Below, piece by piece: positions 51,478-60,820 of a stretch of DNA of 64,000 nucleotides (positions within the stretch are counted from its first letter, which is position 1; every line of letters starts with the position of its first letter). Under the pieces are notes generated by a model, which did no database searches, was not told where the DNA came from, and was given only the letters and a program-made list of their open reading frames with translations. The stretch is from JAUSIF01 sp963711595. Its GTDB lineage: Bacteria; Pseudomonadota; Alphaproteobacteria; Rhizobiales; Xanthobacteraceae. Position numbers and translations under genes: made by a program. The stretch spans positions 62,001 through 126,000 of the forward strand of contig CAVQER010000011.1 of the NCBI GenBank assembly GCA_963711595.1. Reading direction: 5' to 3'.

Positions 51478-52668
51478 TCATCCGCCCCGCAGCGCAAGCG
51501 CGCGGTTGTACCAGTTCATAAGGGCCGCAGTGATGAGCGAGATCGTCAGATACACCGCCATGGTCACCGCAATGATTTCGATCGCCTGCCCGGTCTGATT
51601 GAGCGTCGTCCCCGCGAAGACGTAGAAGAAATCCGGGTAACCGATCGCCGCGGCGAGCGAGGAGTTCTTGGTCAGATTCAAATACTGATTGGTTAGCGGC
51701 GGCACGATGAGTCGCATCGCCTGCGGCGCCACGACCAAGCGCAACGTCAAACCGCGAGACAGCCCGAGCGAACGGGCCGCCTCGGTCTGGCCGCGGGGCA
51801 CCGACAGAATGCCGGCCCGCACGACCTCGGAGATAAATGCGCCCGTGTACGTAGAGAGCGCGAAGAGGAGCGCCAAGAGCTCCGGTATCACCCGCACGCC
51901 GCCGACAAAGTTGAAGCCCCGCAACTCCGGCACTTCGAGCGAGAACGGCATTCCCGTCGCGGCCGCGGCAAGCAGCGGCAGCCCCACGATCAGGAGGATT
52001 CCGTATAGCCCGGAGCGCAGCCGCTGACCCGTCGCAAGCAGGCGGCGGCGACCCCAGACGCGCAGAAACAGGGCCCCAGCAACGCCAACCAACAGCGCGC
52101 CCATCACGATCCCGCTTCCGGGCTCGAACAGGATACGCGGCATGAGCAGCCCGCGGTTATTGAGAGAGATTGCGCCGAACAGCGGCTCGCTTTGTCTCGG
52201 TCCCGGCAACGCGCCGAGCACGGCGAGGTACCAAAACAGAATCTGAAACAGGAGCGGCAGATTGCGCATCAGCTCGACGTAGGCTCCAGCGAGCCGGGAA
52301 AGCAGGACGTTCGAGGACAGCCGCGCAATGCCGACCGTGAAGCCGATGATCGTCGCGAAAAATATTCCGAGCCCCGCCACCAACAGCGTGTTCACGAGCC
52401 CGACGAGGAACGCCCGCCCGTAACTCGAACTCTCAGCATACGGAATCAGCGTCTGGCTGATGCCGAAGCCCGCGGTCTGCTCGAGGAAACCGAAACCCGA
52501 GGCGATGTTCTGCGCCGCGAGATTCGACTGCGCATTACGATAGAATGTCCAACCAAGCCAGATGACGACAACGAGCAATAGAAACTGAATGACTATTGAG
52601 CGGAAGCGCGGATCGGTTGCGATCGATCGGGCGGTCCGCGGCGGAGCGCTATCAGCGATCCTGTTCAT
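51478..52668 (-). CDS. aapQ: General amino-acid ABC transporter permease AapQ
   Basis: A 396-residue permease with about eight membrane segments. The AapQ/BztB-type phrases FGFLEQTAGFGISQTLIPY near the N-terminus and the EAA loop RAGILSVPRGQTEAARSLGL near residue 300 are present. It heterodimerises with AapM. It precedes aapM in the operon with almost no gap. Confidence 0.92.
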   Translation of the reverse strand: MNRIADSAPPRTARSIATDPRFRSIVIQFLLLVVVIWLGWTFYRNAQSNLAAQNIASGFGFLEQTAGFGISQTLIPYAESSSYGRAFLVGLVNTLLVAGLGIFFATIIGFTVGIARLSSNVLLSRLAGAYVELMRNLPLLFQILFWYLAVLGALPGPRQSEPLFGAISLNNRGLLMPRILFEPGSGIVMGALLVGVAGALFLRVWGRRRLLATGQRLRSGLYGILLIVGLPLLAAAATGMPFSLEVPELRGFNFVGGVRVIPELLALLFALSTYTGAFISEVVRAGILSVPRGQTEAARSLGLSRGLTLRLVVAPQAMRLIVPPLTNQYLNLTKNSSLAAAIGYPDFFYVFAGTTLNQTGQAIEIIAVTMAVYLTISLITAALMNWYNRALALRGG

Positions 52669-52776
52669 TCCATACCCGCGCCCGTATCCTCACGCACGAT
52701 GAAGCGCAGGCAGCGGCGGGAGCCGTGGCTCCCGCCCATTTCCTTCATCGTCTTCGGGCCGCCCGGTGTGCGTGCC

Positions 52777-53793
52777 TCAGCGGATCGGCGGCGCGTATTG
52801 GATGCCGCCCTTGCTCCAAAGCCGGTTCAGACCGCGCTCGATGCCGAGCTTGGAGCCGGGGCCGACGTTGCGGTCGAAGGACTCGCCGTAGTTGCCGACG
52901 TGCTTGACGATCCGACCGACCCAATCCTTCGTCAGACCAAGCTGCTCGCCGAAGTTTCCTTCCGTGCCAAGCAGGCGCTTGATCTCCGGGTTATTCGACT
53001 TTGCCATCTCGTCGACGTTCTTGCTGACAACGCCAAGCTCTTCGGCGCTCAGCATCCCGTAGAGAACCCACTTCACGATATCGAACCACTGGTCGTCGCC
53101 ATGGCGCACGACCGGGCCGAGCGGCTCCTTCGAGATAATCTCGGGAAGCACCACGTGGTCCGCGGTATTTGCGAGCTTCAGGCGCATCGCATAGAGCTGG
53201 GAGACGTCGCTCGTGAATACATCGCAGCGGCCCGCCTCATAAGCCTTGACGGTTTCGTCGGCGGTTGAGAACGCGACGACTTCGTACTTCATGTTGCGGG
53301 AGCGGAAGAAGTCGGCGACGTTGAGTTCCGTGGTGGTGCCGGTTTGCGTGCAGACTGACGCCCCGGAGAGCTCGAGCGCGGACGACACTTTCTTGTCCTT
53401 GCGCACGAGGAAGCCCTGTCCGTCGTAATAGTTCACGCCCGTGAAATTCAGCCCGAGCGAGGTGTCGCGCGAACTCGTCCAGGTCGTGTTGCGGGACAAC
53501 ACGTCGATTTCGCCGGATTGCAACGCGGTGAAGCGGTCCTTCGCGGTGAGCGGGGTGTAACGCACCTTGGTTGGGTCGTCGAAGATCGCGGCCGCTATCG
53601 CGCGGCAGACATCGACGTCAAGGCCGGTCCAGTTGCCCTTGTCGTCGGGGTTGGAGAACCCCGGCAGACCCTGGCTCACGCCGCACTGTACGAAACCCTT
53701 GCTCTTCACCTGATCGAGAACAGCCGCCTCGACCGAGTACATGGGAGCGCTGAAACCCGCGAGCACGAACAGCGCACACAACACCCGCTTCAT
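52777..53793 (-). CDS. aapJ: General amino-acid ABC transporter binding protein AapJ
   Basis: A 338-residue periplasmic receptor with signal peptide (residues 1-24, ending VEAA). The amino-acid-binding fold shows FVQCGVSQGLPGFSNPDDKG and WTGLDVDVCRAIAAAIF, with the ligand-binding stretch SGEIDVLSRNTTWTSSRD. AapJ-type receptors have broad specificity for L-amino acids. The ATG at 53793 is taken because the signal peptide begins there. It is the first gene of aapJQMP; about 110 bases separate it from aapQ. Confidence 0.93.
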   Translation of the reverse strand: MKRVLCALFVLAGFSAPMYSVEAAVLDQVKSKGFVQCGVSQGLPGFSNPDDKGNWTGLDVDVCRAIAAAIFDDPTKVRYTPLTAKDRFTALQSGEIDVLSRNTTWTSSRDTSLGLNFTGVNYYDGQGFLVRKDKKVSSALELSGASVCTQTGTTTELNVADFFRSRNMKYEVVAFSTADETVKAYEAGRCDVFTSDVSQLYAMRLKLANTADHVVLPEIISKEPLGPVVRHGDDQWFDIVKWVLYGMLSAEELGVVSKNVDEMAKSNNPEIKRLLGTEGNFGEQLGLTKDWVGRIVKHVGNYGESFDRNVGPGSKLGIERGLNRLWSKGGIQYAPPIR

Positions 53794-53935
53794 CGAACAA
53801 ATCCCCTTCTCTCCGGCATACCGCACGTTATCACAGGCCAAAGGCCATGACCGGTCAAGTGCTTGGGGCGGACCTGTCTTGACGGTTTGAGCGAGGGGCG
53901 CCTAATCGCCAAGCGCGACGCGGCTGGAGGGGCGA

Positions 53936-55120
53936 ATGGCGAAGAATAAAGACGACGGGCGCACGCGCAGCCGCCGGCCGGCAACTGAAGTCGTTCTGGC
54001 CGGCCGCAACCCAGCCGAGCAGCACGGTTTCGTAAACACGCCGATCTACCGCGGTTCCACCGTCCTCGCCCCGACCGTCGAGCAGTTTCTCAGCAAGTCC
54101 GCGCGCTTCGTGTACGGCCGCCGCGGCACTCCGACCACCGAGGCGCTCGCGAACGCGATCACGAGTTTGGAGGGCGGCGCCGACACCGCACTCACGTCAT
54201 CCGGCCTCTCGGCCATTACGGCGGCGCTGATCGCGGTCACGCGCGCCGGGGATCATGTCCTCGTTTCGGACGGCGTCTACGGCCCGAACCGGCACTTTTG
54301 CGACACGCTGCTCGCGCAGTCGGGGGTCGAGGTGCAGTACTACGATCCGCTGATCGGCGGCGCGATCAGCGAGCAGTTTCGCAAGAACACGCGCGCCGTC
54401 TTTCTCGAGTCTCCGAGTTCGCTGAGTTTCGAGGTTCAGGACGTGCCTGCCATCGTCGCGGCGGCGAAAGCCCGGCGCATGGTCACGCTCATCGACAACA
54501 CCTGGGCAACCCCGATCTATTTCCGGCCCCACGACCACGGGATCGACATCTCCATCCAAGCGGGAACGAAGTATCTCGGCGGCCATGCCGACGCCAATCT
54601 AGGCACCATCTCCGCGACCGCGGAGCTATGGCCTCAGGTGCACGGAGCGGTCGGGACGCTAGGCATCAACCCGGGACCGGAGGATGTTTTTCTCATGCTG
54701 CGTGGACTGCGGACGCTCGCAGTGCGACTCGAAAGGCATATGGAATCCGGATTGAAGGTGGCGCGATGGCTCGCAGGTCGGGCGGAAGTCCTGCGTGTCC
54801 TGCATCCGGCGCTTGAATCGCATCCGCAACACGCGATCTGGAAGCGTGATTTTCAGGGAGCAAGCGGTCTATTCAGCGTGATCCTCAATTCACGGCCACA
54901 GTCCACCGTCAACGCATTCATCGAAGAACTCGAGCTGTTCGGACTCGGGGCGTCCTGGGGCGGCTTTGAAAGCCTGATCATCCCATTCGACTGCACGAAA
55001 GCCCGTACAGCGACGCGATGGAACCCCGGCGGACCAGGGGTGCGTCTGCATGTGGGACTGGAAGATCCCGACGACTTGATCGCCGATCTGGAAAACGGCC
55101 TGAAGCGCCTCGCCGAATAA
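53936..55120 (+). CDS. metC: Cystathionine beta-lyase
   Basis: A 394-residue Cys/Met-metabolism PLP enzyme. The PLP-binding lysine sits in SIQAGTKYLGGHADANLG (near residue 210), and LTSSGLSAITAALIAVTRAGDHVLV forms the cofactor phosphate cup. It cleaves cystathionine to homocysteine, pyruvate and ammonia. MetC is preferred over other family members because of the KYLGGHAD motif. It is divergent from aapJ and ends at the last base before the stop codon of the next convergent gene. Confidence 0.9.
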   Translation: MAKNKDDGRTRSRRPATEVVLAGRNPAEQHGFVNTPIYRGSTVLAPTVEQFLSKSARFVYGRRGTPTTEALANAITSLEGGADTALTSSGLSAITAALIAVTRAGDHVLVSDGVYGPNRHFCDTLLAQSGVEVQYYDPLIGGAISEQFRKNTRAVFLESPSSLSFEVQDVPAIVAAAKARRMVTLIDNTWATPIYFRPHDHGIDISIQAGTKYLGGHADANLGTISATAELWPQVHGAVGTLGINPGPEDVFLMLRGLRTLAVRLERHMESGLKVARWLAGRAEVLRVLHPALESHPQHAIWKRDFQGASGLFSVILNSRPQSTVNAFIEELELFGLGASWGGFESLIIPFDCTKARTATRWNPGGPGVRLHVGLEDPDDLIADLENGLKRLAE

Positions 55121-55453
55121 CTACTGCGCGGCCGTCGCCGGACGCCGGTCGCGCAGCTCGAAATAAAGATTGCGCGCATAAACGAAAACGCCGAACGCTT
55201 GGCCAGCGATGAACACCGGGTCGCGCCGCTGAAGCGCGTAAACCAATAGCAATATCCCGCCGCCGATCGAGAAGAACCAGAATGCGATAGGGATCACCAT
55301 CTTGTTTTTCCGCTCGCTCTCGATCCACTGCACGAGAAAGCGCGCGGTGAACAGAAGCTGGGCGACAAAGCCGAGCGCGACCCACCAGTCGAGCTGCGCG
55401 ACGAAAACCTGATGCAGGTAGTCGCCGATTGCGCGGGTCAGATCAACGAGCAT
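55121..55453 (-). CDS. Lipid A biosynthesis N-terminal-domain (LAB_N) membrane protein
   Basis: A 110-residue protein with three membrane helices. The phrases FVAQLLFTARFLVQWIESER and FWFFSIGGGILLLVYALQRRD are typical of LAB_N domains. These small proteins sit with GT2 and GT39 enzymes that build polyprenyl-phosphate sugars for lipopolysaccharide decoration. It is the last gene of the GT39-GT2-LAB_N operon and overlaps GT2 by 11 bases. Its exact role is unknown. Confidence 0.88.
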   Translation of the reverse strand: MLVDLTRAIGDYLHQVFVAQLDWWVALGFVAQLLFTARFLVQWIESERKNKMVIPIAFWFFSIGGGILLLVYALQRRDPVFIAGQAFGVFVYARNLYFELRDRRPATAAQ

Positions 55454-56198
55454 CGCCTCGAACCTCCGATACTTCCGGCACGCGGCGCCGCCGCCGGATC
55501 AACCAGAACACGCCGGCGAGATCGACGATACCGATCCACAGCCGGCCCCACATTCCATAGTGGCTGCGACCGTGACCGCGCGGCCGATCGAGCACGTTCA
55601 CGTATTTGATGGAAAGCCCCTCGCGGCGGATCAGCGCCGGCGTGAAGCGATGTAGCGCGTCGAAATATGGCAACGACAGAAATACGTCGCGCCGAAATGC
55701 CTTGAGTCCGCATCCAGTATCGCGCGTCCCGTCGCGAAGCACAGCCGAGCGAACGCCGTTGGCGATCGAGGACTGAAAGCGCTTGAACGCGCCACGGCGG
55801 CGATCGCGCTGGCCCTGCACCAATCCGACCTCAGGTCCTGCATTCATCAACGCATGGAGCAACTGCGGAACGAACGCCGGATCGTTCTGCCCATCGCCAT
55901 CCATCGTCACGACGATCGGCGCCCGCGCGCTCAGCACGCCGGTACGGATCGCTGCTGATTGACCGCAGCTTTCTGCGTGCTTCATCTGGCGCAGCCACGG
56001 ACGCGTGGCGGCAAGGGTTCGCAGCGTCGCCTCGGTCTCGTCCGTCGAGCCATCATTGACGAAGATCGCTTCGAATGGTTCGCGGCTCTTGAACGCCGCG
56101 CCAATCTCGTCGACCAGGCCAGCGATGTTCCCGGCCTCATTGTGCACCGGGACGACAACAGATACGGCCGGCTGGCCTTCCCCGGTGGATTTCGACAC
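55443..56198 (-). CDS. Family 2 glycosyltransferase (polyprenyl-phosphate sugar synthase type)
   Basis: A 251-residue GT2 enzyme. It has the nucleotide-sugar motifs VSVVVPVHNEAGNIAGLVDE near the start, FVNDGSTDET and VTMDGDGQNDPAFVPQL (DxD equivalent), plus HRFTPALIRREGL. The C-terminus is hydrophobic, as in enzymes that load a sugar on a polyprenyl phosphate (DPM1/ArnC/RgtE-like). With the GT39 gene 9 bases upstream this forms a donor-and-transferase pair. Confidence 0.9.
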   Translation of the reverse strand: MSKSTGEGQPAVSVVVPVHNEAGNIAGLVDEIGAAFKSREPFEAIFVNDGSTDETEATLRTLAATRPWLRQMKHAESCGQSAAIRTGVLSARAPIVVTMDGDGQNDPAFVPQLLHALMNAGPEVGLVQGQRDRRRGAFKRFQSSIANGVRSAVLRDGTRDTGCGLKAFRRDVFLSLPYFDALHRFTPALIRREGLSIKYVNVLDRPRGHGRSHYGMWGRLWIGIVDLAGVFWLIRRRRRVPEVSEVRGDAR

Positions 56199-56207
56199 GG
56201 CTACCCC

Positions 56208-57980
56208 TCAAACATCCGCGGCCCGGCGTACCGGTCCGAAGGCGCGGGGTATTAGCGCGCTCCCAACAAGGCCGGCAAGCACTCGAATTAGCCGCCTTCC
56301 TTGGGCATCAGCACGATGAAAGAGAACTCGGCGCCAATTGCTGTAGTCGAAGCCCTGCACCTGGGCGATCCGCACGGTTGTGAGACCGACAGACGCGGCG
56401 CGGTCGGCAAAAGCCCGTTGCTGCTGCCTTTCCACGAACGCGACCCGGCAGCCGCCTTCGAGAAGGAAGTTCGCGGCTCCTCCCCCGTCCGTTCTTAGCG
56501 TCGCGGTTCCCCCGAGAAAAATCAGGCTCGGCTCGTCGAAGCCGGCCGTCGCGAGGGCGGGATCGGCACAGGGAGCCCGTTTCGCGGTTGCGACAAGGCG
56601 TGGCGCAATCGCAAATCCGTCGATCCTGGGCAGCACGGTGTAGCTGGCAAACGCGGTCGCAATCGCCGCGATCAGCGCGAGCGACAGCCCTCGCTCGGCC
56701 GTTTCGCTTATCAGGCGCGACCACGCAAGCGCCGCGAGCACGATGCCAATCAGCGCGAACGGCCAAAACGCACGGCCGAAGCGGCCCTCGAACATCGCCG
56801 CCACCACGGCGATGCCGATGCACAATGCGATCGCGAGAACGGGCCACAACGCCGCAGTCGCGCGCGTCCAGTTGTCGAGCGCGGCTCTGCGTTCGAGAGC
56901 AAGTGCGATTAAAATCGCGATGCCGGGATAGAGTGGAAGAACAGAATGCGGAAGCTTCGTCGGCACGAGTTCGAACATCAACCAACCGGGGACGATCCAC
57001 GCAATCAGGAAGCGGACGTCGCGCTCATGCCGTTTCGTCCAAGCGTACGCTGACGTCATTGGCGCCAGTGCCGCTGCCGGCCAGAAGCAGACCCAAAACA
57101 GCAGCCAGAAATACCCGGGCGGCCACCAGCGCCCGTCGGTGAGCGGTGCGAGCAAATCGCCGCCCATCGTTCTCTGAAAAAAACCGCCACTCCGCAACTC
57201 CGCTGCGACGATGATAGGGACGATCAACAGTGCAGCCCACGCGACGCCATAGATGGGTTTCAGGCGAATGAGCCAGGCCGCGGAACGGTCGACGACGAGC
57301 AGCGCAACGACCGTCAGCACGACCAGCAGGGGAACGATCGGGCCTTTCAGAAAGATCGAAGCGGCGATCGCGGTCCAGAAGATCGCCGGGTTTCGCCATT
57401 CCGCGAGCGACGACGCGCCGGGTGCGCCGCGCGAAAGATAGGTGTGTGCGAGCGCTCCATATGCCGCGACCGCGGCGAGCAAAAGAGTCGCATCGATCGT
57501 AGCGAGTCGCGCGACGACGCCGAGCAGAACCGACGCTGCGAGCGCCGCCCCGGCAAGGAGCGCATAGCGCCGACGAAGAAATGCGAGTGCGACCCAGTAG
57601 GTGAGCAGTACCGATCCGATCGCCGCGAGCAACGATGGCACGCGGTAAAACACCATCCGATGGCGCGCGTTCTGAAAGCCGACCGCCTCCGCGATCTGCA
57701 CGGTTCCGGCCTGCAGCCAGTAGATGCCGATCGGCGTGCCGTAGCGCGCCCTCTCCTGGAGCCGGACGTCGAAGTATTCGCCGCTCTCGATCATCTGCTT
57801 CGCGGGTTGGGCGAAGCGGCTCTCGTCGCGATTTGTCGGCGGCAGCGATGCAAATCCGGGAAGGAGCGCGACCCAGGCGACAACGAACAACGTGAGCACA
57901 GCCCGCGCGTTGCTTGCGCTAAGCCAGTCGAGCACGGCGTCTAGCCGATCCGAGAGACGGATCGTGTCCGTTCGCTGCAT
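56208..57980 (-). CDS. Family 39 glycosyltransferase (ArnT/Rgt-like)
   Basis: A 590-residue integral-membrane glycosyltransferase with about eleven helices. The catalytic loop PPTNRDESRFAQPAKQMIESG near residue 48 carries the conserved acidic residue, and GTPIGIYWLQAGTV follows. Such enzymes transfer a sugar from a polyprenyl phosphate to lipid A or core oligosaccharide in the periplasm (ArnT, rhizobial Rgt proteins). The specific sugar is unknown. The last about 35 residues look less conserved than the body. Confidence 0.88.
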   Translation of the reverse strand: MQRTDTIRLSDRLDAVLDWLSASNARAVLTLFVVAWVALLPGFASLPPTNRDESRFAQPAKQMIESGEYFDVRLQERARYGTPIGIYWLQAGTVQIAEAVGFQNARHRMVFYRVPSLLAAIGSVLLTYWVALAFLRRRYALLAGAALAASVLLGVVARLATIDATLLLAAVAAYGALAHTYLSRGAPGASSLAEWRNPAIFWTAIAASIFLKGPIVPLLVVLTVVALLVVDRSAAWLIRLKPIYGVAWAALLIVPIIVAAELRSGGFFQRTMGGDLLAPLTDGRWWPPGYFWLLFWVCFWPAAALAPMTSAYAWTKRHERDVRFLIAWIVPGWLMFELVPTKLPHSVLPLYPGIAILIALALERRAALDNWTRATAALWPVLAIALCIGIAVVAAMFEGRFGRAFWPFALIGIVLAALAWSRLISETAERGLSLALIAAIATAFASYTVLPRIDGFAIAPRLVATAKRAPCADPALATAGFDEPSLIFLGGTATLRTDGGGAANFLLEGGCRVAFVERQQQRAFADRAASVGLTTVRIAQVQGFDYSNWRRVLFHRADAQGRRLIRVLAGLVGSALIPRAFGPVRRAADV

Positions 57981-58044
57981 GAGTAGGGTTCCTTCACCCG
58001 CCCGTCAGGTGAAGAAACTTAGCAGAATGCCGTCGAAATTGCGG

Positions 58045-60558
58045 CTACACGGTCTCGAACTTCTTGCCCTTGGTCGAACTGACGAGCCCGTCGAACACTT
58101 CATTGATCTGACGCCAGCTCTTCAACCTTTTCATGTTATCGAGCCAGCGCGCGACGTTGGGATACTTGCGGAAGTCGGTCTGGATCACCTCGCCGAGCGT
58201 CACGAGACCGGAGCCGAAATAGTCAGCGATCGTGATCTCGTTGCCGACGAGATACTGGTTCTTGCCGATCCAGTGATCGTTGAGGATCGACATCCACTTC
58301 TGGGACTTTTCCTTGCCCCAGTGGATCGCGCCGGCGTGCGCCTCGTCGCTGCGCCGCTTGTGGTTGGGAAACACCTGCGGGTAGCAGAGGTTATAGGCCC
58401 AGTCACGATAGAACTGGGTGTTGAGCCAATCCATCATCTCGTCGACCTTGGCCCGTTTCTTCAGGTCGGCCGGATAGGCCGGCGAACCGTATTTCTCCGC
58501 GAGATACTTCAGAATAGCCGAGCTTTCAGTTAGGCGCAGGTCGCCATCCTCGAGCACCGGTACGAGCTGACTAGGATTGATTGCCGTGTAGGCGGCCTGC
58601 ACGTGCTCGCCCTTCGCCAAATCGACCACCTGTTCGTCGACGTTGATGCCGTTTTCCGCGATGAACAGACGAACTGGTCGGCTCGTCATGGAGACCGGGT
58701 TCATGAACAGTTTCATGCGCGCTGTTTTTGGGCGCTCGGCAACCTGATCGAGCTGCACCACGTTCGATTTCGTCTCGCCAGTTAGCGCGACCGGCGCGGA
58801 GGCCCAGTTACTCCAGAGCGTAAATACTTCGGCCGGTCCCTGCGGCGCGGGCGGCCTGGGCGGCGTGGCGAGGGGCTCATCGCGCGGAGCCGTAACCGGC
58901 TCGGTCGGAACCGGCTGAGACAACAGGACAGCAAGCTGCTTCGTCAGAACCCGTTCCGGATTTTCCTCGAGCGATTTCGCGCGCCAAGCGACAAAGCCAT
59001 CCGGGCGCACAAGAACGGCACCCGAAGGCGTGATGCCGTATGCCTGCACGAAATTACCGTCGACGTCCCGCAGTTCCTCCGAGCCGACGCAGTACGCTTC
59101 GAGCGGCAATCCATTGAACTTCCTTCCGGCCGTACGGGCGGCCTCGCACCACGCTTCTCCCTTCGGGCCAGTAAGCAGCACATACGACCTGTCGAACAGG
59201 TCGATGCTGGAAACACGCTTTTCAAGCCACAGATGCGGCGCACGCGAGCCGGGCTTGCCCAACGTCGTGCGCGGATCGTCGTGGCTCTTCTCCGGCTTTT
59301 CTTCGAGAAGGACCGCGGGCGAGTTGTAGAGATAGCCGGTCTCGATGTTGAAATCGTGCGCGACCGGCTGAAAATCCTTGGCGCCAAGATAAGGCGCAGT
59401 GCGCGTGACGTAGCGCGAGTATGCCTGTTCGACGGTGAACTTTCCCGCGGGCCCGCGCTCGAGATCATACGTATCGAGCAATTCCGGCCCGGCGACCCCC
59501 CTCAGGACGTACGCGAGCTTCCACGCGATATTGTGTGCATCGTGGATGCCGGTGTTGCCGCCGAAGCCGCCGGTGGGCGGCATCAAATGCGCGGCGTCAC
59601 CCGCAAGGAATACGCGCCCCTCCTGGAAGCGGCGCGCCACGTCGGAGGTCGCGCGCCAGCGCGATACGCCCGTGACTTTTACGGGGTAGTCCGGCACGCC
59701 GATGCCCCAGCGCATGAGTTCGAGCAGCCGCGGCTCGCTGACGTCGCGCGCGACGTTGGTCGCGTTCTCGGGATCCTTTACCGGGTCGCCGACCGTGTTG
59801 ACGACGAAGAAGCCAACCTTTCCGGGCCGGTCCATCCGGAAAAATCCCGACAGCTTGTCGTTCTTGACGTAAATGACGCTGATCGGCTTCTCGGCGAGCC
59901 ATTGCGACAGGTCGGCCTCGAAATAGATCGTGATGCTGTTCGAGAACACGCCTCGACCGTCGAATGGAATGCCGAGCAGCTCGCGCACCTTGCTGTGCGC
60001 CCCGTCCGCGCCGACGAGGTATTTTCCGCGAAGCTTGCGCTGCTTGCCGCTATCGACCTCCTTCGCGATGACGGTGACGCCTTCGTTGTCTTGCGTGAAG
60101 GAAAGCACCTCATGGCCTTCCAGCACGGTCGCGCCCACTTCCCGCGCCCGCTGGCGCAGGATTGGCTCGAGGCCCGGCTGCGTGATGAACAACCGGCGTG
60201 ACGGGCTGATCGCGTCGACGCCGTCATTGAGCACCGGAATGATGTCCGCGATTTTCTTACCCGAGATCTTGTCCATCATGATGAGGGACCCCTCGGGAAC
60301 GAAGTCCTTCTTCGAACGATCGTTGATGTCGTGTGCGATTCCAGCGCTGCGATAAATCTCGATTGTGCGCTGATGAAACATGGCGGCCCGCGGCAGCGGT
60401 GAGCTACCCTTCAACTTCTCGATCGCGATCGAGCGGATGCCGTGCCGGGCGAGAAACATCGCCGTCGAGAGGCCGACGAGACCACCGCCGGCAATCAGCA
60501 CCGGCGCTTCGTCGCGCTCGCTGCTCATCGACTCGATATTCGTGAGCTGGATCGTCAT
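58045..60558 (-). CDS. FAD aromatic monooxygenase fused to glutathione S-transferase
   Basis: An 837-residue protein. Residues 1-560 form a PheA/TfdB-type FAD monooxygenase: GxGxxG as LIAGGGLVGLSTAMFLARHG, the DG motif as YLVGADGAHSKVRELLG, the GD motif as VFLAGDAAHLMPPTGGFGGNTG, and a C-terminal thioredoxin-like region. A Pro-rich linker (about 565-612) leads to a complete 223-residue GST (615-837, coding 58045-58716) with thioredoxin and helical GST domains. About 26 of 223 residues differ from the free GST at 60821, and both end KKGKKFETV. There is no stop codon or frame change at the junction. I know of no described enzyme with this architecture. Confidence 0.9.
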   Translation of the reverse strand: MTIQLTNIESMSSERDEAPVLIAGGGLVGLSTAMFLARHGIRSIAIEKLKGSSPLPRAAMFHQRTIEIYRSAGIAHDINDRSKKDFVPEGSLIMMDKISGKKIADIIPVLNDGVDAISPSRRLFITQPGLEPILRQRAREVGATVLEGHEVLSFTQDNEGVTVIAKEVDSGKQRKLRGKYLVGADGAHSKVRELLGIPFDGRGVFSNSITIYFEADLSQWLAEKPISVIYVKNDKLSGFFRMDRPGKVGFFVVNTVGDPVKDPENATNVARDVSEPRLLELMRWGIGVPDYPVKVTGVSRWRATSDVARRFQEGRVFLAGDAAHLMPPTGGFGGNTGIHDAHNIAWKLAYVLRGVAGPELLDTYDLERGPAGKFTVEQAYSRYVTRTAPYLGAKDFQPVAHDFNIETGYLYNSPAVLLEEKPEKSHDDPRTTLGKPGSRAPHLWLEKRVSSIDLFDRSYVLLTGPKGEAWCEAARTAGRKFNGLPLEAYCVGSEELRDVDGNFVQAYGITPSGAVLVRPDGFVAWRAKSLEENPERVLTKQLAVLLSQPVPTEPVTAPRDEPLATPPRPPAPQGPAEVFTLWSNWASAPVALTGETKSNVVQLDQVAERPKTARMKLFMNPVSMTSRPVRLFIAENGINVDEQVVDLAKGEHVQAAYTAINPSQLVPVLEDGDLRLTESSAILKYLAEKYGSPAYPADLKKRAKVDEMMDWLNTQFYRDWAYNLCYPQVFPNHKRRSDEAHAGAIHWGKEKSQKWMSILNDHWIGKNQYLVGNEITIADYFGSGLVTLGEVIQTDFRKYPNVARWLDNMKRLKSWRQINEVFDGLVSSTKGKKFETV

Positions 60559-60769
60559 GGGCGTTTCCTCGAAATCCTTTGATCGCTGTCGGCGGACGGG
60601 CCCGCCGACGCGATGCTTTTGAAAAATGTCACCGGAAGGCCCGGCGTTGGCAAGCGGAACGAGAGCGCTTGCCTAATCCCACGAAAAGTGGGCTTCCGAG
60701 TGTAATTGACGATGCCAGCGAAGCAGCATGCGTCTGGGCCCGTTACGGACTGCGATACAGCATGAAAAG

Positions 60770-60795
60770 AACGCGGCCCCGCTTGGGACCGCGTT
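60770..60795 (-). terminator. Rho-independent terminator of the GST gene
   Basis: AACGCGG at 60770-60776 pairs with CCGCGTT at 60789-60795, with three further G-C pairs inside. On the minus strand the hairpin is followed by TCTTTTC. It lies 26 bases after the GST stop codon, so the downstream fusion gene probably has its own promoter in 60559-60765. Confidence 0.7.
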
Positions 60796-60820
60796 AAGCC
60801 CGGAAACGGCTCGGCGAACC

